The notes under the pieces: generated by a model
Told to the model about the DNA's origin: nothing
Databases searched by the model: none
What the model saw: only the letters and a program-made list of their open reading frames with translations
NCBI RefSeq assembly: GCF_023159225.1
Contig: NC_063161.1
Location: 74,872,267 to 74,936,266 of the forward strand
Direction: 5' to 3'
Source of the DNA: Perognathus longimembris pacificus
Taxonomy: Eukaryota > Chordata > Mammalia > Rodentia > Heteromyidae
DNA: 64,000 nt
Made by a program: the position numbers and the translations under genes
Shown here: piece after piece, positions 34,947 through 46,082 of the stretch
Position numbering within the stretch: position 1 is the first letter of the stretch
Layout: each line of letters opens with the position of its first letter

Positions 34947-35232
34947 AGCCGAGTTCCATGGCTCACACCTGTCGTCCCAGCCACTTGGGAAGTGGAAATG
35001 TACGCAGCCATGGTTCACGGCCAGCCAGGAGCCCATCTTCACCAATGAAAAGCTGAGTATGGTGGTGTGTGCCTGCCATCCCAGCTACATGAGAAGCGTG
35101 TGTAGGAGGATTGGAGTCCAGGCGCTAATTTGGGGCCCTGTTCTAAAGATGACAAAGACACAAGAGGCATGGCTCGGGTGGTAGAGTGCCTGCCTGGCAG
35201 ATGTGAGGCTTCAAATCCCAGTACCAGCAGGG
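34947..35232 (+). mobile_element. Two B1-like monomers plus ID-like half
   Basis: CATGGCTCACACCTGTCG and TGGTGGTGTGTGCCTGCC start two B1-like monomers. CATGGCTCGGGTGGTAGAGT starts the ID-like half. Confidence 0.6.
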
Positions 35233-36327
35233 CCAAGAGGGAGTCAGAGCCTGGAGGAACTGAGGACGGGGGGAGAAAGATGGACTTGGGGAGAAGACTT
35301 CTCAGCCAGATGGGAAGCAAGGTTCTTTGTGGGCGGTGTGGGCCCACAACACGGGGCAGGAGGCCATGGAGGAAGATCTTGTGCTGCTGGCAGAGCCAGG
35401 AGGGGCGCATGTGACAGAATAAAGGCGCAAGAAGAATAAAGATGGGCCTGGAGGTGCTTAGGTCACAGATCCCAGATAGATCCATCCATGGTGGTACTGG
35501 GGAGGCTAAACAGACAGCCACAGGGCACTGTTGTCAGAAATAAATGCCCAGATCGAGAAGGAGTGGAGAGGTGAGCTGAGTCAGGGCACTGGGGAGACTG
35601 ACCCACAGACCCGGCACAGCACCCACTGAAGCTCCCTCCCTGCGTGGCCTCTGCAGCTGCAGGACAGCTGGCCCTAAGACTGCCCGCCGGGAAGGCCCAG
35701 GAGCACTACTGTAGCCAACGCTAAGGAAGAGGAATGGAGCGGGGACGCTCAACCCTGCCCACAAAGCTGTGGTTGAGAATAGAGTCAGCGCAGCCCTGGC
35801 AGGAACGCAGGATCTGTGGGGTCACACAGCCAGAAGCACCCCTCACATGGCCCTCTGGTTGACCTTGACAAGGGGACAGGGAACTTGAATCGAGAATATT
35901 CTGACAGGTGGCCCAGGCACTGCCACACACTTGTGAACAAGGAGGGACCTGCACCATCTCTTCGCCCTGTGGAGAACTCCGCATGGATCAAGAACCTAAA
36001 CAGGAGCCGGGCATGCAGTGACCAGAACCCTAGAACACGTAAGGAGAGGGAAGGAAGTCTGTGTGGCCTTGGATTTGGCAATGGCTCCCCAAACAACATC
36101 GAAAGTACAAGCAGCTAGAGGAGAAAATAGATAAATCGGATTTGGTCACTATTGAAACCTTTCTTCAAAGGACACTATTGAAAAAGTTAAAAAAAAAAAA
36201 AACACACCATAGAAGAAAATATTTGCAAATCTGATTTTTTAAAAAAGTTATTGCATCCAGAATATACAGATAATCCTCACAACATAAAAATAGAAAGGTA
36301 ACCTGTTTTTTAAAATTGGAAATGTTC

Positions 36328-36540
36328 GGCTGGGGATATAGCTTAGTGGCAAGAGTGCCTGCCTCGGATACACGAGGCCCTAGGTTCGATTCCCCAGCAC
36401 CACATATACAGAAAACGGCCAGAAGTGGCGCTGTGGCTCAAGTGGCAGAGTGCTAGCCTTGAGCGGGAAGAAGCCAGGGACAGTGCTCAGGCCCTGAGTC
36501 CAAGGCCCAGGACTGGCCAAAAAAAAAAAAAAAAAAAAAA
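36328..36540 (+). mobile_element. IDL-Geo dimeric SINE, young copy
   Basis: Full length with a poly(A) tail of about 22 bases. Flanked by TTGGAAATGTTC duplications (36316-36327 and 36541-36552). About four differences from the copy at 30484. Confidence 0.95.
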
Positions 36541-36607
36541 TTGGAAATGTTCCAGATAGAAATTTTCCCAAAGAAGGTGTAAAATGACCGCTAGGAAACT
36601 GACTTGA

Positions 36608-36665
36608 CCCTAACCCCTGCCACTAACTCCTAACCCTGAACCCTAAGCCCCACCCCAACCCTACA
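36608..36665. repeat. Degenerate telomere-like (CCCTAA) patch
   Basis: GACCCTAACCCC, CCTAACCCTGAACCCTAAG and CCCCAACCCTAC resemble CCCTAA units but are imperfect over about 55 bases. Confidence 0.3.
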
Positions 36666-37510
36666 TGCTCCCCATTAGCCACTGGAGAAATCCGAATCAG
36701 GGCTACCATGCCCTAGCCAACACCAGAGCTCCCTAACACCAGGCATGCGGAGGGTGCCACCATGAGACCCCGGGCTTCCACACAGCACGGCTGTAGATGT
36801 GCATTCACATGGCACACATGGTGCGTGGACAACGGCGTGGCTCACACGGCCAGACAGTGGAGCCCCCATCCCCATGTCCCCCAGTATGTGGATAACAAAG
36901 CAGCCGGGACAAAAGCACAGAACTGCTGTGCCAAGAGAAGGGACTAGGGCATCGGGAACCCACAGGCTTGGCGGAGATGACTCGGGGCCCAAAGGGCTAG
37001 AATAGACGCTGTGGAAGAGTGGAAATTACAGGCAGGCCTTGGAACATCCTAGAAGGCTAAGTAGCATGGCGTAGGAGAGAGGGCAGCGGAAGGGGTGAAT
37101 CTGATTAGGGTGCTGTGTGAGCACCTGGGAGTGGGTCAGAACAGAAACTCCCAAATATACATAATGCTTATTACATGTGCAAGGTGGTCTCCAAGCAGGG
37201 AGCCGCCTGGGTCAGCTGGCAGACAGGAGCCTCTGTGTGGACCCGGGTTGCCGGCTACCCTCCTGTCACATGGCGGAACACTTCTCACCGCAGCTCTGTC
37301 CTGGCTCCGCCGTAGGAGTCCAGACCAACAGTGCCTGCACCCAGACAGGAGGAAATGCCACAGGGGTGTACACACCTTGCCAACTGGCAGCTGGGCAGGC
37401 GGTGCCCACTGGCAGCTGGGCAGGCGCGGCCCCCTGGCTTCCATCCCCTAACAGCCAACAGAGGGGTGGCCGAGGCCTCTGCCTCCCAGCAAAGGGGCTG
37501 AACCGAGGTT

Positions 37511-37981
37511 TGTTGGGGACAGCTGTGCCTTTAAGAGGCCACAGCTGGCTTTGGCCCGTCCCCTCTTCTTCCGCCTTCCACAGGAAGAGAAGCCCCCACC
37601 TCCAGGGGTGAGCACGTGTCTGATGGCCGGGACCCCAGAAACCCAATCCTTGGGGGGCTGGGCTTCCGCCCACAAGGGAAGTCCCCTGACATCACTTGAT
37701 GGACAGCCCTTGGGGCCAATCAGGGGCCCCTCTCCTGTGCCTGCCTTTGGGGTATATCTCTTGGCGCCTTGTTTGAATAAATCAGACGTCCTAGAGGCGG
37801 TCTCCAGGGACCCACGCATCCGTGTCTTCCTTGGCGGGTTTGGGGCACCCTGCGACCACATGCTACTGAGGGCTACCTGTGGCCATCGCTCCCATGTGAG
37901 AGCGATAAAGGACCACACAGGAAGGGGTGGACAAGCCCCTTCCCCCCCCCTAAGCGAAGGGGAAGTAGAGTGAGCCCAACA
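37511..37981 (+). mobile_element. Solo LTR, class II (ERVK-like), sense in GALNT17 intron
   Basis: A 471-base LTR starts TGTTGGGG and ends CCCAACA, with a perfect 6-base target duplication, GAGGTT (37505-37510 and 37982-37987). A 6-base duplication is typical of betaretrovirus-like class II elements. It has a CCAAT box at 37716-37720, a TATA-like GGTATATC at 37751-37758 and AATAAA at 37776-37781. No internal viral sequence is present. Same family as 49181-49653. Confidence 0.9.
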
Positions 37982-38751
37982 GAGGTTCCCAGGGCCTCCC
38001 CCTGCCTGAGAGAGAATGGACGGAGTCAACACTTCAGTGAGCAGGGGCGCCTGGAATGCAAAGGTGGCTCGCTGCTGCTCACCATTCGGCATTTGGTGAA
38101 CTTAATGTCTGTCCAGGTGGGGAGGGCAGGCCTCTGGCTTGCTTCTCCTTTCACCTCTGACACTGCTTTGGAGCTAACTTGATGATGGTGTCTCTCAAGA
38201 ACACATAAGAAGGTCCTGTTCCATGTGGAAGGGGAGTGGGCTGGCATCCCCCATAGACTGGAGCCCAGGGCCCTATTCCAGCCAGAGAGGAGCCCCTCGA
38301 ATCCCATGTGGAGCCGCCTTCCCAGTGCGCCCCCCCCAGCCACAGGGCCCAGATCTCTGGGGGTCTGGGGGTGGGGGCGGCTCTCCTGCTGCTAGGATCC
38401 CGGGACTCAGGACCAGGCAGCCTGATGCGTGTGTGCCTGCTTCCTGTAAACTAGGGATGGTGAGAATAATCTTGCAGGGTGGTTGTGGAAATTGCATTAC
38501 TTATTCCCCAAGTAATGTTTAGAATGTGTTAGATGCGCCTTCCACGTGGCTCTGAACACCAGCTGAGTGTGATGATGGCCAGCCCCCCCCCCCAGAGACA
38601 GTGGATGCACACACATATTCAGAACCCCCATTTAGGAAGCAGGGGAGTCGCTGTTGCTCCCTCCAGCTTTACTTTGAGAGGGCTCTCGCCCTGGCCCGAC
38701 AACCTGTCAAAATTTGGATAACTTATTTAAATGTACTGGGTTTTGTTTTTG

Positions 38752-38753
<2 letters not shown>

Positions 38754-38809
<56 letters not shown>
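38754..38809. repeat. (GT)n microsatellite at SINE tail
   Basis: A GT run of about 56 bases abutting the minus-oriented SINE at 38812. Confidence 0.95.
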
Positions 38810-38811
38810 TG

Positions 38812-38987
38812 TGAACTCAAGGACTCTCACTTGGCTTGCATGCTCATGTCTGGTGCTCTGCCACTTGAGCCATGCCTCCAGTTCAGCATTTTGTGGGTTA
38901 ATCTGTGTTGGTGTCTTGAGATCTTCAGATCTCAGCCTTCTCAAGTAGCTGGGATTATAAGTGTGAGCCTTCAAGTCAGGTGCTGGG
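38812..38987 (-). mobile_element. Composite SINE, minus
   Basis: CATGGCTCAAGTGGCAGAGC (tRNA-like) and GGCTGAGATCTGAAG (B1-like) on the minus strand. Confidence 0.7.
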
Positions 38988-39255
38988 TTTTTTTGTTTGT
39001 TTGTTTGTTTTGCCAGCTCCTGTTCTCCCAAGAGGCTGAACAGGAGACTGGAGTCTGAGATGTGCTCAAAACGCTCAGAAAGGGGTTGGGGCTAAGGGGG
39101 AGGTCTGGGAGGGGCTGGCCAGGGCTGGGGTGGCAGGGGCCAGGGATGGGGGGGGGGCGAGTCAGGCTCTGCAAGCTTGGGGTCCTTTAGACCATCTCTG
39201 TGTGTTGAGCAAATGCCCCCCACACACACACACACCTGTCCCCTGCTCTCTGCAG

Positions 39256-39423
39256 CTCGCCCGCTACACCAAGGAGGGCCTCCTGCACCTGGGCGCCCTG
39301 GGAACCACCACGCTCCTGCCCGACACCCGCTGCCTGGTAGACAGCACCAAGAGCCGGCTGCCCCAGCTCCTGGATTGTGACAAGGTCAAGAGCAGCCTGC
39401 ACAAGCGCTGGACCTTCATCCAG
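39256..39423 (+). CDS. GALNT17: GALNT17 coding exon (probably exon 10), lectin domain middle repeat
   Basis: The exon encodes 56 residues (about 501-556), phase 0 on both sides, with AG at 39254-39255 and GTGGGT at 39424. It carries the middle trefoil repeat: RCLVD and LLDCDKV give the Cys pair, and KRWTFIQ is the hydrophobic repeat end. Codon composition is extreme: 52 of 56 third positions are G or C. Several residues differ from the human protein as I recall it (LLHLG, VDST, SLHKRW, TFIQ), and these look like single A/T-to-G/C changes. The reading frame is intact and all Cys are kept, so there is no sign of loss of function. The following intron is only 359 bases and is rich in G and CT repeats. 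Confidence 0.95.
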
Positions 39424-39667
39424 GTGGGTGGCACGGGGCAGAGTGGGGGAAAAGGGGGTGTGACAGGAGGGGGGCACAGGGTGGAGCCAAGGGCATGGGA
39501 AGAATTGGGGGATGGATCTCGACTCCCCTGGGAAGTTCTTCACCCTGACTGCACCCCACCCTTGCTTTCCCCTGGCTCAACCAGTTTGTTGGTTCTCTGA
39601 CTTAGTCTCCCCAGAAGACTCCCATGATTCTTTGCACAGCCCAGGCACTGCGTGGGGGGGGGGCGGG

Positions 39668-39701
<34 letters not shown>

Positions 39702-39782
39702 AGGCCGAGGACCAGCACCAGGGCAGTTAAGGCTTCTCCCTTCTTTCCATCTGTCTGTCTTTCTCTGGCCCCTTTCTTCCAG
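39424..39782 (+). other. GALNT17: GALNT17 last intron, very short
   Basis: This is a 359-base intron with a GTGGGT donor and a TTCCAG acceptor. It is G-rich in the first half, with a (CT)n run at 39670-39700 and a CT-rich acceptor tract. Confidence 0.9.
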
Positions 39783-39911
39783 AACGGAGCCATCATGAAC
39801 AAAGGCACGGGACGCTGCCTGGAGGTGGAGAACCGGGGCCTGGCTGGCCTGGACCTCATCCTGCGGCCCTGTACGGGACAGCGGTGGACGATTAAGAATT
39901 ACATCAAGTAG
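39783..39911 (+). CDS. GALNT17: GALNT17 terminal coding exon (probably exon 11), lectin gamma repeat and stop
   Basis: The exon encodes the last 42 residues followed by TAG at 39909-39911; the acceptor AG is at 39781-39782. The segment starts NGAIMNKGTGRCLEVENRG and ends QRWTIKNYIK. It has the CLxV and QxW signatures (QRW) of the third trefoil repeat, with Cys in RCLEV and RPCTGQ forming the expected pair. GC3 is 34 of 42. I recall LRSC and KNSIK at the human C-terminus, where this gene reads LRPC and KNYIK. The stop sits where the family protein normally ends, giving an estimated full length of 598 residues if the missing N-terminal part is unchanged. Confidence 0.95.
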   Translation, partial: NGAIMNKGTGRCLEVENRGLAGLDLILRPCTGQRWTIKNYIK

Positions 39912-41072
39912 CCCGGAAGGGCTGGGTCTAGCGAGCCCACCTCAGGACGCAGTGGCGACCACAGGAGCGTGGGCACCATGGGAGCCAGGCCCAGGGGTGG
40001 CACAGGGACCCCAGCTGAAGACTGGAAGCCCCCTGGATCTCCCAGCCTCCCTGAGGCCTGTGAGCCTTGGAAAGCACCCCTACCCCTTCTTGGGGACCCC
40101 CAGAGCTCTGTCCCCCACAGCTCCAGACCTGGGGGAGGAGCCACTGTCCACCTCATCACCGTGTCATCCTCGCCCTAATGCCAGGGTCTGGGCCGGACAA
40201 GGCCACCTTCCTCATTGCCTGCCGCAGCCACAGCTTCCAAACCTCACCCTGGCCCTCAGAGAAATGGGGTGTGTGTGTGGGGGGGGGTGTTCCATCACCC
40301 TCTTCAGAAGAGGAGCAAGTCCCCCCACTCTGTTCCTCTGAGCTGGCTCCTGCGTGTTCATGCTCCACAGCCCAAGGAGGCCCAGGGCTCACCAGGGTTC
40401 CCAGAGGGGACTGTAAGGGGCGACGCCATTGCTCCCCGGGGCACCAGGCTCCTCCATGTGGCCCGAGGGAGCCAGAAGCAAGCTGAGCGCTGCCGTGAGT
40501 GCAGCCTGCTCTGCCGGCCACCTGCCTCATGGTGCCTCCGAGGAGAACGTGGAGCTAAAGAGCAGCCAGTGATGACCCAGGACCTCAAGGAGGCTGTGTG
40601 TTGTGCTGGCCTTGCCCAGCTCTGCCGGCCGCAGTGGGCAGCCGGGCTGTCATCTCCTCTCTGCAGAATAATCGCCTCGTTTCTTTCCAATTACCCTCTG
40701 GCTAGGGTGCACCTGTAAATCAGAGTTTAATATATGAGCGTGTGTGCATGCATGGGAGAGGGCGTGTGTGAGTGTGTGCATGTGTGCGTGCGCGTGTGTG
40801 CGTGTGGCAGAGCATCGCAGCTCTGTGACCTGGGGTTTGCTGCTTTGCTCACCTGGATGGGGCAGGCTCCCGTCACCAGCCATGGCCTTGCCTGGGGCGG
40901 CCCCACCTCTGCCAGTCTGTCCCCACTGCAATCCCTGGCCACCCCCTGTCCAGGACCAAACCCCATAGTCATCTGCCCTGGGTGTGGGGCCAGGGTCTCA
41001 CTTGGCATTCTCCTGGTGATGGCCCCATTGCCCCATCCCCCATCTTGAAATAAATATGTTAGCACTTCCCAG
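39912..41072 (+). other. GALNT17: GALNT17 3' untranslated region
   Basis: About 1.16 kb lies between the GALNT17 stop and the first well-placed polyadenylation signal. It is GC-rich, holds a short GT-rich stretch at 40738-40806 and has no recognisable SINE. The end is inferred from AATAAA at 41049-41054 followed by a T- and GT-containing stretch. A longer form using downstream signals cannot be excluded. Confidence 0.6.
41049..41054 (+). promoter_or_regulatory. GALNT17: Polyadenylation signal for GALNT17
   Basis: A canonical AATAAA in the context TTGAAATAAATATG lies 1.14 kb after the stop codon. It is the first such hexamer on the + strand after the coding sequence. Cleavage is expected about 15-25 bases downstream. 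Confidence 0.65.
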
Positions 41073-41880
41073 CCGGCCTCATTCTCTTCTCCACCCTCAG
41101 CCTAGGCTGGGCAGGGGAGCTCCTGCCATGGCCGTTGGTCTGAAGCAGAGCCCTGAGTCCAGAGCTGCTGGGTGGAGCTGGGCCCCAGCAGCAGCCCCAG
41201 CTTCCTAGTTGGTCCAGATTCGAAAGGCTTGGATGGTGCTGGAGGCTGGTGGGACAGAAATCACCGCAGAGTGCCACATGCCTGCCGTTTCCAGGCGGTA
41301 TGGCCGCAAGGCTTCAGGAACTGAGCGGTGGAGGCTTCCTCAGTAGGGGCCCGGCAGGAATCAGGCCTCGGGCTCCTACCCCCACCCCGGCTCTCATTCC
41401 TGGGGCTGTGCAGGCTGTAGTCATCACATTGCTGGAGGTGGGGGTCAGCATCTCCCCAGCATCCTTTCCCCCCAAGATGGTGGGGTTGGGGGGGAGACTG
41501 AGGCCCTGGAAGCAAAAAGGAATGGATTGAGCCCCTCTGTGCTGTCTCCGCCCCCCCCCCACACACACCATTTTTCCATCTTCCCTTTGCTTTGTTGAGT
41601 GGGAGCAGCCTGGACAAGCCTCCTGTTAAGCGAGAAGCCGTTTTCCAGCCTGCATGGCTCCATTTTTTCTGGTGACCAGAGGACAAAAACTCCAGGTCAG
41701 CAGGATGAGGCTGCCTGCCTCCCCTGGACCACCCCACTCTGTAGCCCAAGGGTGTGGGAAGGTTTACTTTGCATTCCTTCACTCATTCATTCCACATGTA
41801 ATTGCGTGTCCACTGTGTGCTGGCACATGGCTTAGGGTGGCACAGCTCTGCAACCTGAGGCACGGAGGCATCTGATGTGG

Positions 41881-41999
41881 AGGGGTCATCTGATGGGGAG
41901 TGGGGTCATCTGATAAAGAATAGGGTCATGTGATGAGGGCATCTGATGAGGAACGGGGGCATCTGATGAGGAGTGGGGGCATCTGATGGGGAGCGGGGC
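41881..41999. repeat. Minisatellite, about 21-bp unit
   Basis: GGGGTCATCTGATGAGGAGTG-like units, six copies, with GGGTCAT and GGGCAT variants. Confidence 0.85.
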
Positions 42000-43784
42000 A
42001 CATGACAGGCAGACATCGCCGGGGCCTGTGCAGATCACGATGGGGACAGCGAGGTCCACGAATATTTCTGACAACCGGGAGATGTGGCCAGGCTCCCAGC
42101 ACACCACACCCACTTAACAGTGCATGCTTTTTTTTTTTTTTTTTTTCTGGTTTTACAAAGCAGAAAATAAAATGGACCCATTAGGGTGGGTGGGGGGTGG
42201 GAAGGCATTCTTTACTATCTAATCATTTTGAGAACATGTGGGTCAGAGGAGAAGCTCCTGAGCTTCCTGCTTCCATGTCGGGGCCCCGTGGGCTACAGCG
42301 GGACACTGCTGGTGGCTGTGGGACCATCAGGGGCGTGGCTAGCGAGGCCCCGCCTAGCAGGCATGCTGGGACTCTGGCCCCTCCTCTTTCGTGGCGCAGT
42401 GATCAGCCACAGCATGCAGCCTCACCCTGGCCCAATGCCACAGAACCAACCACTCGTGGGCTGCCACAGGGCCCTGAACAAACCCTCCCTCTTTTTAGCT
42501 CCTTGGCTTGGGTACTTCGTTACAGGAATGGAGGCTGACCAGCACACATGTAAGTTGTCAAGTTTCTCCATGAAGAGACATTGTAAATGTTCAGGGGAAT
42601 TTTCTGTATGTGATGTTACTACTTCCCCGGGGGAGGGGACCCAGCCCTTTCGCAGTGGTTCCCGTGGGTGACGGCAGCATGGAGAGTGTGAGAAGAGCTG
42701 CATGCTGGACAACAATGACCAATGTGGGTGCAGCCAGTGTCACCGAAGTGCAGAGCCCCAGGCCCTCCTTGCAGACCCATGGGTGTGTGTGGTATGGAAA
42801 GCCTCGCAGCCCCGCTCAGGGTCATTGTAGAAGAGCCCACGGGTGGGGGTGGGGGAGGAGTCCCATGGGGAGAGACAGCTGACTGCCAGCCCCATCTCCA
42901 TGGCTGGAGGGCCTGAGGGTGGCAACAGGGCAGCTGAGACATCTCCCGGCATCCTCGTGGCAGGGCGTGGACAGTGGGCTGCGTGGGAGTCCCCACCAGC
43001 GTGGATGGAGACCGGTGTGGATGGGGAGGGGTCACCTCCACCCTTCCTCTTGTCTCCCTGCCTTGTCCCTGCCTTGGGAACCCCTCCCCCTGCCCTGGAT
43101 AAGGCACTACCTTCAATGTACTGTGGAGGCTAGGATTCAGAGGCTCATGGGGCGAGCCTGCGAGACTCCACCTCCATGGAGGGAGGCCAGACACGGCAGA
43201 GCCCAGTAGCAGGGGAAACTGAAGCCGGGAGGACCCCTGCTAAGGCGCCTGGCCAGGTGTGTGTATGGGAGGAACCCTATCCTAAAATAAAGCAGCAAAA
43301 AGCAGGGCTGCAGGTGTGGCTCAGCAGTACCTTGCCAGCCAACAAGTGGGAGGCCCTGAGAAAGCGAAAAGCAAGAAGAGACAGAGGGAAGGCAAGGATA
43401 GCTGGGGAACCTGGCCACAGGGGCCGGGTGTTCCTGGGGGCACTGCCTGGCCAGGTGGGCGCCAGGGCCCAGGATATGCACAGGCCCCTATCCAGCCCTT
43501 CCATACCTGGGCACCCTCCTGCCTGAGCTGGGCCTGGTGTGGGTGCCAAGGACCCACAGGGCACAGGCTCTAGCAGTGCTCTGGATGCCCCTCCAGGGCC
43601 CCCCTGGGGAGCCAGAGGGCCAGGAGGAGAGGGCCTAGGGGCCCAGTAGCACAGGGCTGAGGGCCAGGAGGGGCCAGGGTGGGAGTGGCCACTTGTCCTG
43701 ACATTTGAACAGAGCTAGGGCTCCCTCTGCTGGCCCCACATGCTCCTCGGAAGAACAGGAGAAAACCTAAAGAAGAACATAAAA

Positions 43785-43985
43785 TCCTGATGCATCAACT
43801 AAGTCTATAAAGTACATTTCATCTACCTTAGAAATGCATGTCATAAGTATGCAAAATACACATTTTATGCATTTTGGAAATGTTTAAGTGTGTATCTTTT
43901 ACCTTGCATAAAATATACTTTATACATAGTAGATAGCAACTCTATGAAGTTACTAAAACATATGACATTTATGATGTTTGGTGCT
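43785..43985. other. AT-rich block of unknown nature
   Basis: About 200 bases of AT-rich sequence with repeated ATGCAT and TTTATGCATTTTGG motifs. No family recognised; an old transposon fragment or conserved element are both possible. Confidence 0.4.
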
Positions 43986-43998
43986 TTAAAGTAAGCAA

Positions 43999-44190
43999 GG
44001 GGCTGGGAATATGGTAGAGTGCTTGCCTAGTATACATAAAGCCCTGGGTTCAAATCCTCAGCACCACATACATAGAAAAAGCCAGAAATGGCGCTGTGGC
44101 TCAAGTGGTAGAGTGCTAACCTTGAGCAAAAAGAAGCCAGGGACAGTGCTCAGGCCCTGAGTTCAAGCCCCAGGACTGGAAAAAAAAGGA
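43999..44190 (+). mobile_element. IDL-Geo dimeric SINE, older subtype
   Basis: GGCTGGGAATATGGTAGAG (short A-box deletion) through GCGCTGTGGCTCAAGTGG and an A-rich tail. Confidence 0.85.
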
Positions 44191-44379
44191 GGAGAAGGAA
44201 AAGATAGAGGAGGAGGAGGAGGAGAAGAAGTTAAAGTAGGTAAGGGTCCCTCCTATCATTGCAAACTGGAAGAGTTCAAATGTTATGATGGCCTTTGGGA
44301 TACTTGGGTCACAGACACCCAGAGTTCTATACCTGGGGCCCCAAGCAGTCTGTGATACAGGTGGTTATCAATCTTTGGA

Positions 44380-44490
44380 GAGACCATTTGTGGTGGTGCC
44401 TGCCTGTAATCCCAGCGACTTGGGAGACAGAGATTAAGGAGTCGCTATATGAAACCAACATAGGCAAAAAGAAGTTTGCAGGACTCCATC
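44380..44490 (+). mobile_element. B1-like monomer
   Basis: TGGTGGTGCCTGCCTGTAAT, with GACTTGGGAGACAGAG and AACATAGGCAAAAAG. Confidence 0.55.
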
Positions 44491-44746
44491 TGACTGGATG
44501 GATGGTCCAGCAGTGCGGGGCAGGGAGTCACAGCCAGGAGGTCCTGGGGCTGGAGGTGTGCGATTCACATGGTGGAACGGCTGCGCTGCACACATGCGCA
44601 TGCACACGAGGCTCTGGTTCCCTCCCCAGCACGGCCATGGAGCTGTGGGGAGTATGGATGATGGAGCAGAGAGGCGGGAGGGGGAAGCTGGGAGGGAAAG
44701 GAGGCAGGCTTTTGACCTGGGGCTACAAGTGAGACATTTGTTATGT

Positions 44747-44968
44747 GTGTTGGTCTGGGCTTGAACTCAGGGCCTGGGTGCTGTCCCTGAGCTCTTCTGC
44801 TCAAGGTTTGCGCTCTACCACTTTGAGCCACAACTGTTTCCAGTGTTCCGTTGGTTAACTGGGAGTCTCACTGAGACTTTCTTGCCCCAGCTGGCTTCAA
44901 ACCATGATCCTCAGAGCTCAGCCTCCTGAGTAGCTAGGGTGACAGGCATAAGCCACAGGGGCCTGGGA
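44747..44968 (-). mobile_element. Composite SINE, minus
   Basis: Near full length: CCTGTGGCTTATGCCTGTC, then the tRNA-like half with GTGGCTCAAAGTGGTAGAG and CCTGAGTTCAAGCCC. Confidence 0.8.
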
Positions 44969-45319
44969 GACTTGTCTTTACAAAAAGCAGTGCTGTCTGC
45001 GTCAGGTTTGCCCAGTGCTGGCTACCTCTGCCCATCAGATGGCCAGGCTGGGCCCACACCCCACAGGCAGCCAGGACCTGAAATCCAGAACTGGTGCAGA
45101 ATTGCTTTTGGCATGGGGGTTTTCTTGAGCAGAGCTCTCGAGGTACCTGTGGCACATGAGGTCCCCCAGACTGCACAGCCTTCTGCAGGGGAACATTGGG
45201 TGAACTGCCCACCCAAGAGCCACCAGCCATCCAGGCACACACACACCAGCAACACCTAGTTCAGGAAAGAGCAAGTGTCAGGACCCAGGAGATCGGCCAA
45301 GTGGGCAGGACCCATGCAG

Positions 45320-45478
45320 GCGGGGACAGCTGGAGGGGTCGGACAGCCAGAGGAGATGGGACAGTCAGGGGAGGATGGGACAGTCAGGGGAAGATGGGAC
45401 AGTCAGGGGAGGGCAGGACAATCAGGGAGAATGGGAAACTCGGGGGAGGACGGGACACTCAGGGGAGGACAGGTCCAC
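45320..45478. repeat. Minisatellite, 19-bp unit
   Basis: GATGGGACAGTCAGGGGAG units. ACAGTC/ACAATC recurs at 45361, 45380, 45399 and 45418, an exact 19-base period. Confidence 0.9.
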
Positions 45479-45939
45479 CAGGTAGGACAGCACAGGACAA
45501 GCATGGTCTTTCACCCCCGCGGCGCTGGGCGTGTGTGGCTGCCATGTCGCCACCAGGGGGCGCACTTGCACTGTGGCTACAGCGGAAGCCTCCAGAAAGA
45601 GCCGGCACTGCCTGAGCTGCCTGCGCTCAGCCCTGTGGGGGCCGCCCAGCGGGGTCAGAGCACCTGCTGCCTCCTTCCACACCTGGACGCTTGCATGCCA
45701 GGCAGGCACCCTCCACTCTGTGCCCCAGCACTGAGTCAGGGTCCGCTGAACATCTCCAGGGTAGGCCTGAAACTCATAACCTCCCCGTGCTGGAACTACG
45801 GGCATCCGCTACGGAGCCAGGGTCTGAGCACTTCTCGCCATCTCTGCTGGTCTACTCGGTCACCCAGGGGGTTGTGGGAGGATGAGGCACAGAGTGGGCA
45901 GACATACAGTGGGCAGATGAGCATTCGCTCATGCTGAAT

Positions 45940-46082
45940 GGGCATCGGGTGGGGCAGGCACCCGGCAGGGCAAGCACTCAGCAGGGTGGAGGCCTGGTGG
46001 GCACCAGACAGGACAAGCACCGGGCAGGACGAACGCAGGCAGGATGGGCACCAGGCAGGGCGGGCACCGGGCAGGGCAGGCC
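45940..46082. repeat. Degenerate minisatellite, GGGCACCGGGCAGG-like
   Basis: GGGCACC, GGCAGGGC and GGACAAGCACC units with a period of about 16-18 bases. Confidence 0.75.

Larger units (their letters stand above)
28419..39255 (+). other. GALNT17: GALNT17 intron between exons 9 and 10
   Basis: This 10.8 kb intron is the largest complete one in the window. It contains many SINEs, six dinucleotide microsatellites, two AT-rich candidate conserved islands (30035-30160, 31590-31770) and a complete sense-oriented solo LTR (37511-37981). Stretches such as 32211-33060, 33304-34115, 35233-36180, 36661-37510 and 37982-38750 show only unique, GC-rich intronic DNA. Confidence 0.9.

Noticed and set aside
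36608..36665. Interstitial telomeric sequence
   Set aside because: Only a few imperfect CCCTAA-like units; too short and degenerate to claim a fusion or healed end.
37448..38092. 214-codon antisense open frame across the solo LTR
   Set aside because: It reads the LTR backwards; no retroviral or cellular protein motif is present.
23513..39911. Assignment of the transferase to GALNT9
   Set aside because: GALNT9 is very similar in this region, but the convergent neighbour is CALN1, which flanks GALNT17 in human. The C-terminal residues also fit GALNT17 as I recall it.
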